The notes below the pieces were generated by a model. That model was not told the origin of the DNA. It saw only the letters and a list, made by a program, of their open reading frames with translations, and ran no database searches. From an uncultured Pelagibacteraceae bacterium (GTDB lineage Bacteria; Pseudomonadota; Alphaproteobacteria; Pelagibacterales; Pelagibacteraceae): a stretch of DNA of 64,000 bases. Below, in pieces: positions 40,340 through 50,214 of the stretch (the stretch's first letter is position 1; the number at the start of each line of letters is the position of its first letter). The stretch is taken from NCBI GenBank assembly GCA_902581405.1, contig CACHOJ010000001.1, positions 186,001 through 250,000 of the forward strand, given 5' to 3'. The translations under genes were made by a program, and so were the position numbers.

Positions 40340-40490
40340 AGGCATTTTTGACAGTTAAAAAAACTATATAAATCAACGTTTTTTTACAACTATATGTTGT
40401 GCCAAAAAATATTTTAGACACAAAAAAAAAGCTTGAATTATCAATGATTTTGTTAAGTATATAATTATAACCTTTAAAACCGGAGCTAAA

Positions 40491-40766
40491 ATGAACAAAA
40501 AACAACTTATAGCGAAACTAGCTGGGTCGTTAAATCAAAGTAAAGCTGATGCTGAGCGTACTTTTGATACAATTACCAACACTATTTTGGATGCTTTAAA
40601 AGGCGACGATAATGTGAAAATTGCTGGTTTTGGTACATATAAAGTGGCTAAAAGAAAAGCCCGAATTGGCCGTAATCCAAGAACTGGAGAACAAATCCAA
40701 ATCGCAGCTTCTCAAAAGGTAAAATTTTTACCTGCAAAAGCACTTAAAGAAGTTTTCAACAAATAA
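40491..40766 (+). CDS. HU family DNA-binding protein
   Basis: MNKKQLIAKLAGSLNQSKADAE, GFGTYKVAKRKARIGRNPRTGEQI. Confidence 0.96.
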   Translation: MNKKQLIAKLAGSLNQSKADAERTFDTITNTILDALKGDDNVKIAGFGTYKVAKRKARIGRNPRTGEQIQIAASQKVKFLPAKALKEVFNK

Positions 40767-40775
40767 ACTTTTTTT

Positions 40776-40815
40776 AACAGCCTTTTTTAAGCTTAAAAAC
40801 TTGAAAAAGGCTGTT
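40776..40815 (+). terminator. Stem-loop downstream of HU gene
   Basis: aacagccttttt ... aaaaaggctgtt 12-bp perfect arms; no strong 3' T-tract. Confidence 0.55.
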
Positions 40816-40911
40816 ACTACATGCACTTACTGCATACCTATTTTTCCTAACTATCATTAGTTTTTAAATTTATTAAATTTATAAGAACACCTTTAATTAA
40901 ACGGAGGTGAA

Positions 40912-42213
40912 ATGGTTAAACTTTTAAAAAAACTGGTTGGTCCATTAGTGAGTTTATTTTTTTTACTAAATATGACTAGTGCCGGTTATGCTGAAACTAC
41001 AGTTTCAGCTGAAGTAGGTTTCATATTCAATACATTTCTTTTCTTGGTCTGTGGTTTTCTAGTAATGTTTATGGCAGCTGGATTCGCCATGCTTGAATCA
41101 GGAATGGTAACATCAAAAAGTGTATCAGTAATATGTGCCAAAAATATTGGATTATTTTCAATAGCTGGAATTATGTTCTGGATGGTTGGATATAATTTAG
41201 CATACGGAATTCCAGAGGGTGGATACATTGGAAGCTTTACTCCATGGTCTGATGCAAGTTCAGTAGATACTGGATATGCAGATGGATCTGATTGGTACTT
41301 CCAAATGGTATTCTGCGCAACAACAGTTTCAATTGTATCTGGAACATTAGCTGAAAGAATTAAATTATGGCCGTTCTTTTTATTTGCAGCTATTCTTTCA
41401 GGTATCATTTATCCAATCGTTATGGGTTGGCAGTGGGGAGGTGGCTGGTTAGCAGCTGCTGGTTTCTCAGACTTTGCTGGCTCTACTCTCGTTCACTCAA
41501 CTGGAGGTGCAGCAGCATTAGCTGGAGCAATTCTATTAGGAGCTAGAACAGGTAGATTTGATAAATCTGGAGCAGCTAAACCTATGAAGCCGTTTGCAGC
41601 GTCATCTGTACCATTGGTAACAGTTGGAGTATTTATTTTATGGCTAGGTTGGTTCGGATTTAATGGTGGATCACAATTAGCAATGGGAACATTTGATGAT
41701 GCAGTTGCTGTATCAAATATTTTCATTAATACAAATTTAGCAGCCTGTGGTGGTGTATTAGCAGCTGGAGCAGTAACTAGATTAATGGCAGGTAAAACTG
41801 ACGTTATACAAATGCTTAACGGAGCAATTGGTGGTCTAGTAGCAATTACAGCTGAACCATTAATGCCTTCACCGCTAGCAGCAATTCTTATAGGTGCAAT
41901 TGGTGGACTAATAGTTGTGTTCGGAACTAAATTATTATTCTCACTTAAAATTGATGATGTAGTTGGAGCAATTCCAGCTCACTTATTCGCTGGAGTATGG
42001 GGAACATTAGCTGTTCCACTTACAAATGGTGATGCATCATTCGGTGCGCAGCTTCTTGGAGTAATATCAATCAATGCGTTTGTATTTATAGTTTCACTAA
42101 TAGTTTGGGGAATTATGAAAGGTACAATGGGTATAAGATTGAGTAAAGAAGCAGAAAAACTTGGAACTGACGTTTCAGAGTCTGGTGTAATTGCATACGC
42201 AATAAGAGACTAA
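40912..42213 (+). CDS. amtB: Ammonium transporter
   Basis: Signal peptide; GFAMLESGMVTSKS, DFAGSTLVHSTGGAAALAGA, WLGWFGFNGGS. Confidence 0.96.
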   Translation: MVKLLKKLVGPLVSLFFLLNMTSAGYAETTVSAEVGFIFNTFLFLVCGFLVMFMAAGFAMLESGMVTSKSVSVICAKNIGLFSIAGIMFWMVGYNLAYGIPEGGYIGSFTPWSDASSVDTGYADGSDWYFQMVFCATTVSIVSGTLAERIKLWPFFLFAAILSGIIYPIVMGWQWGGGWLAAAGFSDFAGSTLVHSTGGAAALAGAILLGARTGRFDKSGAAKPMKPFAASSVPLVTVGVFILWLGWFGFNGGSQLAMGTFDDAVAVSNIFINTNLAACGGVLAAGAVTRLMAGKTDVIQMLNGAIGGLVAITAEPLMPSPLAAILIGAIGGLIVVFGTKLLFSLKIDDVVGAIPAHLFAGVWGTLAVPLTNGDASFGAQLLGVISINAFVFIVSLIVWGIMKGTMGIRLSKEAEKLGTDVSESGVIAYAIRD

Positions 42214-42244
42214 AGAATAACTATCTCTCTCTCTATAGTTAACT

Positions 42245-42272
42245 AAAGGCCCCTGAAAAGGGGCCTTTTTTT
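42245..42272 (+). terminator. Rho-independent terminator of amtB
   Basis: aaaggcccc-tgaaaa-ggggccttttttt. Confidence 0.93.
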
Positions 42273-42714
42273 ACACACTTTTGATAAAATCTAATACTTC
42301 TTGAGCATGGCCTGCCGCTTTAACGTTCTTCCACTCTTTTATAATCTTATTTTTTTCAATAACAAATGTACTTCTAATTGTTCCCATAAACTCTTTACCC
42401 ATAAATTTCTTTTTAGCCCAAGCTTTGTAAGCTTTTAAAGAAATTTTATCTTCATCAGCTAGCAATTCAAATTTTAACTTTAGTTTTTTGCTCCACTTAT
42501 TGTGGCTTTCAATACTGTCTTTTGAAATTCCATAAATTGTGCATCCAAGTTTTTCAAATTTACTTAGAAGTTTATTAAAATCATTTGTTTCTATAGTACA
42601 TCCACTTGTGTTGTCTTTTGGATAAAAATAGATGATAATATATTTTGATTTTACTTTATTTAATTCAACTGTTTTTCCAGATGTAGATGATAATTTAAAG
42701 TTTGGAGCTTTCAT
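42271..42714 (-). CDS. bcp: Thioredoxin-dependent peroxiredoxin (Bcp)
   Basis: YFYPKDNTSGCTIETNDF, GISKDSIESHNKW. Confidence 0.94.
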   Translation of the reverse strand: MKAPNFKLSSTSGKTVELNKVKSKYIIIYFYPKDNTSGCTIETNDFNKLLSKFEKLGCTIYGISKDSIESHNKWSKKLKLKFELLADEDKISLKAYKAWAKKKFMGKEFMGTIRSTFVIEKNKIIKEWKNVKAAGHAQEVLDFIKSV

Positions 42715-42768
42715 ATTGTGACCTTTATTTTTTATAGTAATATGTTTTATTTAGTGTAATAAACATTT

Positions 42769-43155
42769 ATGACAATAAAATCAGCATCAACATTAGTCGC
42801 AGAAGCGCTAAAAGAAATAAAAACCATATCACCCAGTGAAGCTCTAGAAAAAGTTAATAATAATACCTGTAATCTTATTGATATAAGAGATGTAAGAGAA
42901 TTAGAAAGATTAGGTAGAGTAGAAAACTCTTCTCACATACCAAGAGGAATGTTGGAATTTTGGATGGATCCAGATAGTCAATATTTTAAGGAAGGAAAAA
43001 TCGATATGAATAAAGAAATAGTTTTATTCTGTGCAGGAGGTCTCAGATCAGCTTTAGCTACCAAAACTTTACAAAGCATGGGTTTTACTAACATTTCTCA
43101 TATAGATGGTGGATTTGGCTCAATGCAAAATTCTGGATTTAAAATTGTAAAATAA
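42769..43155 (+). CDS. Rhodanese-like protein
   Basis: NLIDIRDVRELERLG, VLFCAGGLRSALAT (active-site Cys), GGFGSM. Confidence 0.92.
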   Translation: MTIKSASTLVAEALKEIKTISPSEALEKVNNNTCNLIDIRDVRELERLGRVENSSHIPRGMLEFWMDPDSQYFKEGKIDMNKEIVLFCAGGLRSALATKTLQSMGFTNISHIDGGFGSMQNSGFKIVK

Positions 43156-43163
43156 TCCTGAAG

Positions 43164-43637
43164 TTAATCTAATAAATTTATTCTCTTAGCGTAAAACATT
43201 CTGATAATCCAATAAATTACCAAACCAATTGGACCAATAAAGTAAGTTATAATTAATGGAATAAAAACCAAATATTTTGATATGAACAATTTTTGACTAT
43301 CTTTCATAATCCAGGCACCGCAAAATAAATTTACAGCCAGAAAGTGTGTCCAAAACATTATTAAAAAAGCCTCTGCCTCAAAGAGGTTCCTTAAATCGTA
43401 TAAGCCAAGATACAAGGTAAAGTTATAATCAAAATCGTATCCAGAAATAAAAAAGTAGTAACCCAAATAACAATACACAGCAGATAATATTACAAAAGGA
43501 ACAACCGAGGTTACTAGCAAACCACAAATTTTCGATTGTGGAAAAATAATTAAAATCAGCCAAAAAGGTATTACACCTATATTTAACCATAAATAGATCA
43601 TCTCAATGGTAAAAAAAGCTGCTATTTGTTCAATCAT
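43164..43637 (-). CDS. Membrane protein of unknown function (ABA4-like/DUF4281 possible)
   Basis: 157 aa, ~4 TM; WTHFLAVNLFCGAWIMKDSQ motif resembling the ABA4 family. Confidence 0.6.
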   Translation of the reverse strand: MIEQIAAFFTIEMIYLWLNIGVIPFWLILIIFPQSKICGLLVTSVVPFVILSAVYCYLGYYFFISGYDFDYNFTLYLGLYDLRNLFEAEAFLIMFWTHFLAVNLFCGAWIMKDSQKLFISKYLVFIPLIITYFIGPIGLVIYWIIRMFYAKRINLLD

Positions 43638-43666
43638 ATTATTTTTATATTATATTAAATAAGTAA

Positions 43667-44230
43667 ATGATTCCTATAAAAAATAAAAAAAAGTCATTAG
43701 AAGTTACTGTTGAGGAGATGACTAATTTTGCACTTAATTATGTTGAAAAATTTGCTCCATCAAAACAACAATTGAGAACTTATTTGTTAAAAAAATATCT
43801 TACTTCAAGAACTCCAAACATAAAAAAAAATGATGTATCAAATTTAATTGATATTGTTCTTGAAGATCTTGAAAAATCAAAATTTATTAATGACAAATTT
43901 TATTCAGAGTCTAAAGCAAAAAGTTTAATACAAAGAGGATCTTCAATAAATAAGATAAGAAATTATTTAATCAACAAAGGTGTAGGTGAAAAATACATAA
44001 AAAATACTATCGAGCAAATCAAAGACAAAAATGAAGACCAAGATTTTTTTTCAGCTATAAAAATTTGTAAAAAAAAAAGAATTGGACCATCAAGACAGGA
44101 GGACAATAGACCTTTATTTTATAAAAAAGACATCGGAGTACTTGCACGATCAGGTTTTGATTTTGAAGTTTCAAGAAGAGTAATGGATTTAGATAAAGAT
44201 GAATATTTAAAGATTATAAATCTTCTTTAG
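43667..44230 (+). CDS. recX: RecX-family regulatory protein
   Basis: Three-helix repeat pattern, KFINDKFYSESKAKSLIQRGSSINKIRNYLINKGV. Confidence 0.75.
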   Translation: MIPIKNKKKSLEVTVEEMTNFALNYVEKFAPSKQQLRTYLLKKYLTSRTPNIKKNDVSNLIDIVLEDLEKSKFINDKFYSESKAKSLIQRGSSINKIRNYLINKGVGEKYIKNTIEQIKDKNEDQDFFSAIKICKKKRIGPSRQEDNRPLFYKKDIGVLARSGFDFEVSRRVMDLDKDEYLKIINLL

Positions 44231-44363
44231 TTTTTTTATTTTTTTCTTCTAAATAATATTGAATTTTATTTTTTATATAATTTTTGACCATTACAAAAAC
44301 TATTAAGCCAAATATTGAAACTGATATAATAATTATTAAAATTATTCTTAATTGCTCGCTCAT
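44214..44363 (-). CDS. Small single-TM protein (49 aa), absent from ORF track
   Basis: MSEQLRIILIIIISVSIFGLIVFVMVKNYIKNKIQYYLEEKNKKTKEDL; start overlaps the stop region of the cysQ-like gene's neighbour in the same direction. Confidence 0.6.
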   Translation of the reverse strand: MSEQLRIILIIIISVSIFGLIVFVMVKNYIKNKIQYYLEEKNKKTKEDL

Positions 44364-45136
44364 TTTAATTTATCGCTTCTTTTGATAATTAAACTTGGAT
44401 TTTTAAAATCTTTTTTGCCATAACTAATTTCATTACCATCAAAATCTCTAATTATACCACCTGCGTTTTCTAATATAGCATGTCCCGCAGCAATATCCCA
44501 CTCACATGCCCTAGGTTCAGCAACGTAACCATCAAACTCTCCTGTTGCAATCACGCAAAATTTGAGAGAGCTCTTCATTTTAACATATTCTGTTACGCCA
44601 ATTTTTTTATGAATTATCTCAATTTCAGGTTTTAATATATTTGAGTATGAAACAACTTTTACTGAATTTAATGATGTTAATTTTTTACAATTTAATTTAG
44701 TTTTTTTATTATTTGATAATTCAAATGATTTATCTTTTCCATAAGAATAAAACATTCTTTTTTTTGCTGGCGCATTGATTAATCCTGCAACAGCTTTCCC
44801 ATTTAATATCAACCCAGCATTTAAAGTAAATTCCTCTTTGTTGTTAATATAGTCATATGTTCCATCAATAGGATCGATAAGCCAAAAGTCTTTTAGATCA
44901 TTTTTAGATTTGTTGTGTGAAGTTTCTTCAGAGACAATTGGAATTTTAGGGGTTAATTCTAATATTTTTTTTGTAAGAACCTTATTTACCTCAATATCAC
45001 CATTACTAACTGGCGTATTATCAGATTTAATTTCTTTTTTTAAACCTTGATTTCTTAGTTTAATAGAAAGATCTCCTGCCATTAAGAAGGTATCTATTAA
45101 ATTTTCAATAATACCTTTTAATTTAGTTTCATCCAT
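44360..45136 (-). CDS. cysQ: 3'(2'),5'-bisphosphate nucleotidase / inositol monophosphatase family (CysQ-like)
   Basis: SEETSHN, DFWLIDPIDGTYDYINNKEEF, CEWDIAAGHAILENAGG. ATG 45136 preferred to track start 45145. Confidence 0.88.
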   Translation of the reverse strand: MDETKLKGIIENLIDTFLMAGDLSIKLRNQGLKKEIKSDNTPVSNGDIEVNKVLTKKILELTPKIPIVSEETSHNKSKNDLKDFWLIDPIDGTYDYINNKEEFTLNAGLILNGKAVAGLINAPAKKRMFYSYGKDKSFELSNNKKTKLNCKKLTSLNSVKVVSYSNILKPEIEIIHKKIGVTEYVKMKSSLKFCVIATGEFDGYVAEPRACEWDIAAGHAILENAGGIIRDFDGNEISYGKKDFKNPSLIIKRSDKLK

Positions 45137-45305
45137 TATTATCAATTCTTTCTAGCTCAATATTATTTGCATTTATTACTTTTTTACCAACATTTTCAAA
45201 GTTTACAGTTACTTTGTCTTTAATTATTGACTGAACTTGACCAATACCCCAACTTTTATTGGCAGGGTTAATAACTTTGTCACCTGGTTCAAAATCTAAA
45301 ATCAT
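45129..45305 (-). CDS. DUF3553-like small protein (58 aa), absent from ORF track
   Basis: [58 protein letters not shown]; overlaps the CysQ start. Confidence 0.75.
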   Translation of the reverse strand: MILDFEPGDKVINPANKSWGIGQVQSIIKDKVTVNFENVGKKVINANNIELERIDNNG

Positions 45306-45346
45306 TTAATTTAACTTATAATAGAAATAAGTATAAATACCATCAA

Positions 45347-46465
45347 ATGAATTTAGAAACTAACTCTTTAGGATTTAATAAAAAACCATCAGAAACAACT
45401 GTTGTTGTTGCAATGTCTGGAGGTGTGGACTCCTCAACAGTTGCAGGATTGATGAAAAAAGAAGGTTATAAAGTAATTGGTATAACTTTGAAATTATATG
45501 ATGACGGTAAAGAAGTTGCTGCTTCAAAACAATGCTGCTCAGGTCAGGATATAATGGATGCTAAGAGAGTGGCACATAGATTAGATATAGAACATAAGAT
45601 ATTATATTATCAAAGCAAATTTAAACAAGGCGTTGTTGATAATTTTGTTGAAAGTTATTTAAAGGGGGAAACACCAATACCTTGTGTGCAATGTAATCAA
45701 ACAGTCAAATTTAAAGATTTGTTTGATTTTTCAAAAGAGTTAAATGCAGATGCTTTAATAACAGGTCACTATGTTAAGAGTTTGACACAAAATAATAAAA
45801 CAAACATGTATAGAGCAATAGATGAGAATAGAGATCAGAGCTATTTTTTATTCAATACTACAAGAGAACAGTTGAACTATATCAGATTTCCATTGGGAGG
45901 GTTATTTAAAGATAAAACAAGAGAAATTGCCAAAGAATTAAATTTAAATGTTGCAGACAAACCAGATAGTCAAGATATATGCTTTGTTCCTAATGGAGAC
46001 TATGCATCAGTAATAAAAAAATTTAAACCAGAGTCCTATAAAAAAGGAAATATTAAAAATTTAGATGGAAAAGTTGTTGGCGTACATGATGGAATAGTCA
46101 ATTTCACTATTGGTCAAAGAAAAGGAATCAAAGTTTCCAACGAAGAACCATTTTATGTAATTAAAATTGATGCGGAAAAAAATGAAATATTTATAGGACC
46201 TAAAGAAAAATTAGCAAAGAAAGAAATTAATTTAAAAAATTTAAATCTTTTGGCAGACAATCAAGAATTTAATCAAAAAATTTTAGTAAAAGTAAGATCC
46301 ACTGGTAAACTTTTAGAGGCAAATGTAGATTTTCAGAACAATAATGATGCAAAAGTTAATCTTTTTAGTCCTGAATATGGAATTTCACCAGGCCAAGCTT
46401 GTGTATTCTACAAGAAAGACCAATTTGGTCATAAAGTATTAGGTGGTGGTTGGATTAAAGATTAA
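45347..46465 (+). CDS. mnmA: tRNA 2-thiouridine(34) synthase MnmA
   Basis: [16 protein letters not shown]-loop, [22 protein letters not shown]. Confidence 0.96.
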   Translation: MNLETNSLGFNKKPSETTVVVAMSGGVDSSTVAGLMKKEGYKVIGITLKLYDDGKEVAASKQCCSGQDIMDAKRVAHRLDIEHKILYYQSKFKQGVVDNFVESYLKGETPIPCVQCNQTVKFKDLFDFSKELNADALITGHYVKSLTQNNKTNMYRAIDENRDQSYFLFNTTREQLNYIRFPLGGLFKDKTREIAKELNLNVADKPDSQDICFVPNGDYASVIKKFKPESYKKGNIKNLDGKVVGVHDGIVNFTIGQRKGIKVSNEEPFYVIKIDAEKNEIFIGPKEKLAKKEINLKNLNLLADNQEFNQKILVKVRSTGKLLEANVDFQNNNDAKVNLFSPEYGISPGQACVFYKKDQFGHKVLGGGWIKD

Positions 46466-46470
46466 AAATT

Positions 46471-46554
46471 TTATTTCTTTTTATTTTTTTTTCTAGCTCT
46501 TCTCTTTTTAGAGCCCATTTTTCTACGGCCTCTGTGTTTTTTTGGGTATCCCAT
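46471..46554 (-). CDS. Very small, highly basic protein (27 aa), absent from ORF track
   Basis: MGYPKKHRGRRKMGSKKRRARKKNKKK with AAGGAG just upstream (AAGGAG-ATT-ATG). Confidence 0.5.
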   Translation of the reverse strand: MGYPKKHRGRRKMGSKKRRARKKNKKK

Positions 46555-46629
46555 AATCTCCTTAGTTTTACTATTTTATTGACTTATTTGGTGGATATAG
46601 CATTGTCCAATGAACATAGCAATTTTTTT

Positions 46630-47805
46630 ATGAGCAAATCGTTTAAGACTTTTTTAAAACATACTGCCAAAGATTTCCATAATCATTCAGTTAATCCGCC
46701 AGTAGTACGCGCATCTACCATAATATTCAAATCAATGAATGACATAAGACGAACTCAGTCTAAATATAAGAAAGATCCAAGAGGTGGCCATTTTGATTAT
46801 GGGAGACAAGGAACATCAACAACGCATATTTTACAAAAAATTTTAACCAAGCTTGAGGACTCTTATCATGTTTTTTTAACACCAACTGGTTTTGGATCTG
46901 TTTTTTTAGCAATTTTTAGTGTTGTAAGACCCGGAGATGAAATAGTCGTTGCTGACCCTGTTTACAATCCAACAAGAGTTTTAACTCAAGACTTTTTAAA
47001 AGAATTTAATATTAAAACAACTTTTTATAATCCTCATGATTTAAAATCTCTCAATAAAATAATTAACAAAAAAACAAAATTAATTTTCGTAGAAAACCCT
47101 GGTAGTAATTCATTTGAATTTCAAGATCTATCAAAAATAATATCTATTGCTAAAAAAAGGAAAGTATTTACTGCAATTGATAATACTTGGGCAACACCAT
47201 ATTTTTTTAAACCGATGAAACTAGGATTTGATATGTCTATAGTTTCAGCAACCAAATATTACTCAGGACACTCGGATGTAATGGGCGGAAGCTTAGCAGT
47301 GAATAGAAAAGTTTTTAAACATGTTGAGAAAGCACAAAAAATTATTGGTTTAAGATTAGGTCCTGATGATGCTTACTTGATAACTCGAGGATTAAGAACA
47401 TTAGATGTTAGATTAGATAAACATCAAGAAAATGCTAGAAAGGTTGCAGAATTTTTATCAAAAAATAAACAAGTTAAACTCCTATATCCTTATAAAAAAG
47501 GATCTCTAAATTATAAGTTATGGAAAAAATATTATTCAGGAGCATCTGGTTTAATGGGTCTAAAAATAAAAACTAAGGATAGAAAATCTGTAATCAAATT
47601 TGTTAACTCTCTCAAATTATTTGGTTATGGATATAGTTGGGGAGGTTTTGAAAGTTTAGCACTTCATCAAAGTAAAGCTGAGAGAGGAAATAGAATTCAT
47701 TCAGACATAAAAGAAGACGAAAAAATTGTAAGATTACATATAGGTCTAGAGGATCCAAAAGATTTAATTGAAGATTTGCGAAAATCGCTTAAATTCATTA
47801 AATGA
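46630..47805 (+). CDS. metC: Cystathionine beta-lyase / Cys-Met metabolism PLP enzyme
   Basis: RQGTSTTHILQKILTKLE, VSATKYYSGHSDVMGG PLP-Lys region. ATG 46630 preferred to track start 46534. Confidence 0.88.
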   Translation: MSKSFKTFLKHTAKDFHNHSVNPPVVRASTIIFKSMNDIRRTQSKYKKDPRGGHFDYGRQGTSTTHILQKILTKLEDSYHVFLTPTGFGSVFLAIFSVVRPGDEIVVADPVYNPTRVLTQDFLKEFNIKTTFYNPHDLKSLNKIINKKTKLIFVENPGSNSFEFQDLSKIISIAKKRKVFTAIDNTWATPYFFKPMKLGFDMSIVSATKYYSGHSDVMGGSLAVNRKVFKHVEKAQKIIGLRLGPDDAYLITRGLRTLDVRLDKHQENARKVAEFLSKNKQVKLLYPYKKGSLNYKLWKKYYSGASGLMGLKIKTKDRKSVIKFVNSLKLFGYGYSWGGFESLALHQSKAERGNRIHSDIKEDEKIVRLHIGLEDPKDLIEDLRKSLKFIK

Positions 47806-49022
47806 GTTCTGAAAAATTTTTTACTACAAAAAAAGCATTAATCACACTAATAGCAGCTTCGTTAGTTGTTATTGTATCTCTTGGTATAAGACAGACATTC
47901 GGATTATTTTTTTTTGATTTTAATGCTGATCTAAATATTTCAATTTCTCATTTTGGTTTTGTTATTGGATTACAATTATTGATGTGGGGAGTTTTTAGTC
48001 CAATATTTGGTTTCATAACTGATAGGTACGGAGGAGCAACCGCAATATTCATAGGATTTTTATTTTACTTAGCAGGACTTTTCCTATTTTATTCAGGGCT
48101 AAATACAGGTTATCTTTTTACTTTGACCATAGGACTTCTAATTGGAATTGGATTAGGTGGAACTGCTATAAGCATTCCAGTTTCAGTAGTTGCAAAGCAT
48201 TTTCCATCATCTAATAGAACAATTGCTACTGGCATTGTAACTTGTGCAGGATCATTTGGTTTTTTTGTGTCACCTTTACTTGTAAGATATTCATTAATTG
48301 AAATTGGATGGGAAATAACGATTTTATATTTTTGTTTTCTTTTAGGAATAGGTCTAATAACAGCTTTATTTATTAGTACACCTAAAACTCCAGTTGGAAA
48401 TAACGACAATAATAACCAAACAGCTAAGGAAGCCTTAATAGAAGCATTTAATAATAAAAGCTTTATATTTTTAACCTTAGGATTTTTTGTTTGTGGTTGG
48501 CATATAGCTTTAGTTGCTACACATATACCAACATACATGATGGATAGAGGTATGCCTGACTGGACAGCAGCTATGATTTTAGCATTAGTAGGTGTGTTCA
48601 ATATGATAGGAACTATGGGAAGTGGTTATCTTGCAACTAAGTTTAGTAAAAAGAAAGTACTAAGTGCGATATATTTGTTAAGAGGTGTTTCGCTAATATA
48701 TTTTTTATATTTGCCACCAAGTATATTTAACTCAGTTGTATTTGGAGTTACTTTTGGACTTCTATGGCTTTCAACTGTGCCACCAACAAATGGTTTAGTA
48801 GGTCATATATTTGGAACAAAACATATTGGTCTTCTTTATGGAATAGTTTTTGTAAGTCACCAGATTGGGTCTTTTCTTGGGGCATATTTAGGAGGAGTTT
48901 TTTATGAAATGCATGGAAATTTTGACTACGCATGGTACGTTTCTATCGCATTATCAATCTTTGCAGGTTTGATACACTTACCAATTAAAGAGAAATCAAT
49001 TGAAAGAGTTCAAACAGCATAA
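47802..49022 (+). CDS. MFS transporter (OFA/MCT-like)
   Basis: 12 TM; FGFITDRYGGATAIFIGF MFS signature. Confidence 0.88.
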   Translation: MSSEKFFTTKKALITLIAASLVVIVSLGIRQTFGLFFFDFNADLNISISHFGFVIGLQLLMWGVFSPIFGFITDRYGGATAIFIGFLFYLAGLFLFYSGLNTGYLFTLTIGLLIGIGLGGTAISIPVSVVAKHFPSSNRTIATGIVTCAGSFGFFVSPLLVRYSLIEIGWEITILYFCFLLGIGLITALFISTPKTPVGNNDNNNQTAKEALIEAFNNKSFIFLTLGFFVCGWHIALVATHIPTYMMDRGMPDWTAAMILALVGVFNMIGTMGSGYLATKFSKKKVLSAIYLLRGVSLIYFLYLPPSIFNSVVFGVTFGLLWLSTVPPTNGLVGHIFGTKHIGLLYGIVFVSHQIGSFLGAYLGGVFYEMHGNFDYAWYVSIALSIFAGLIHLPIKEKSIERVQTA

Positions 49023-50214
49023 ACTAAAATTTAATCCATTTTTAGAAAATCTTTATCAGTCTAATAAGCCGTTGATAATATACAAAGTTGATGGTGGCTA
49101 CGATTTATTTACTGATTTTTCAAAAAAAATAATAATTAACAACAGGAATATAGAAAATTTCTTAAATTCATTTTCAACAAAAAAATATAAGAAAGAAACA
49201 GATATTTTTATTGGCTTTTTTGGTTATGAAATACTTTGTAATTTACTTAAAATAAAAATTAAAAATCAAAAAAATATAAAATTTTATAAAGGTGTGTTTT
49301 ATAAACCAGAAACGATTATAAAAATTAGAGATAAAATTAAAATATATTCAACAAAAAAAAAACATAATTTTAATTATCAGTTCCAGAAAACTAATATTTC
49401 GAGCCCCTTTAAGTTAAATATTAGCTACAAAAAGTATAAAAAAATATTTGATATTTTTTCAAAGAAAATACGTGAAGGACAAACTTATCAAATCAAAATA
49501 TGCACTAAATATAAAAATAAATCTGAGATAAATCCTGTTAATTTCTTTTGGAAACTTATGAAAATTAATTCATCTCCAGAGTCATTTATGATTAGAGATA
49601 AAGATTATTCAATAGTTAGTTGTTCTCCGGAAACATTGATTGATAGAAAAGGTAACTCAATCTTAACTAAACCAATAGCTGGAACGCTAAAAAAGAATAA
49701 ATTTTATAATAAATTAAAGGCTTTAAAATATTTTAGAAACAATAATAAAGAAACGAAAGAACACAATATGATTGTTGATCTTGAAAGAAATGATTTATCA
49801 AGAATTTGCAAACCTGGAACCGTGAAGATTAAAAAGGAGAAATATGTTGAAGAATATAAGCATCTTTATCATTATGTAACAAGTATTGCGGGCAGGATAA
49901 AAAAAAATATTTCTGTAAAAGAAATAATAACTTCTATGATGCCTGGTGGATCTGTCATTGGATGTCCAAAAATTAAGACATTACAATTATTAAATTCTCA
50001 GGAAAAAGAAGATAGAAATATTTTTACTGGAAGTTTTGGTTTTATTAAATTCAATGAGGATATGAGATTTAATATAATTATAAGATCTATTTTAAACTTC
50101 AAAAAACAATCAGAAATTTCTGCAGCATCAGGAGTAGTTTTAGATAGTGCAGCAAAAAAAGAGTTTAATGAGAATTTTATAAAAGCGAAATCATTATTGG
50201 AATTATTCAAATGA
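49000..50214 (+). CDS. pabB: Aminodeoxychorismate synthase component I
   Basis: IREGQTYQIKICTKY, KPIAGTLKKN, MIVDLERNDLSRIC, MMPGGSVIGCPKIKTL. Long start overlaps the MFS gene. Confidence 0.87.
   Translation: MKEFKQHKLKFNPFLENLYQSNKPLIIYKVDGGYDLFTDFSKKIIINNRNIENFLNSFSTKKYKKETDIFIGFFGYEILCNLLKIKIKNQKNIKFYKGVFYKPETIIKIRDKIKIYSTKKKHNFNYQFQKTNISSPFKLNISYKKYKKIFDIFSKKIREGQTYQIKICTKYKNKSEINPVNFFWKLMKINSSPESFMIRDKDYSIVSCSPETLIDRKGNSILTKPIAGTLKKNKFYNKLKALKYFRNNNKETKEHNMIVDLERNDLSRICKPGTVKIKKEKYVEEYKHLYHYVTSIAGRIKKNISVKEIITSMMPGGSVIGCPKIKTLQLLNSQEKEDRNIFTGSFGFIKFNEDMRFNIIIRSILNFKKQSEISAASGVVLDSAAKKEFNENFIKAKSLLELFK

Noticed and set aside
40390-40425. GTGCCAAAAAATATTTTAGACAC imperfect palindrome upstream of HU
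   Set aside because: Mismatched arms around an A/T tract; no second copy seen, insufficient to call an operator.
40986-41726. 140-aa and 77-aa minus-strand ORFs
   Set aside because: Antisense shadows of amtB.
46534-46629. N-terminal extension of metC in the ORF track
   Set aside because: Non-ATG start, hydrophobic non-homologous leader; overlaps the opposite-strand 27-aa ORF; ATG 46630 fits family N-terminus better.
48110-48601. 163-aa minus-strand ORF
   Set aside because: Antisense shadow within the MFS transporter.
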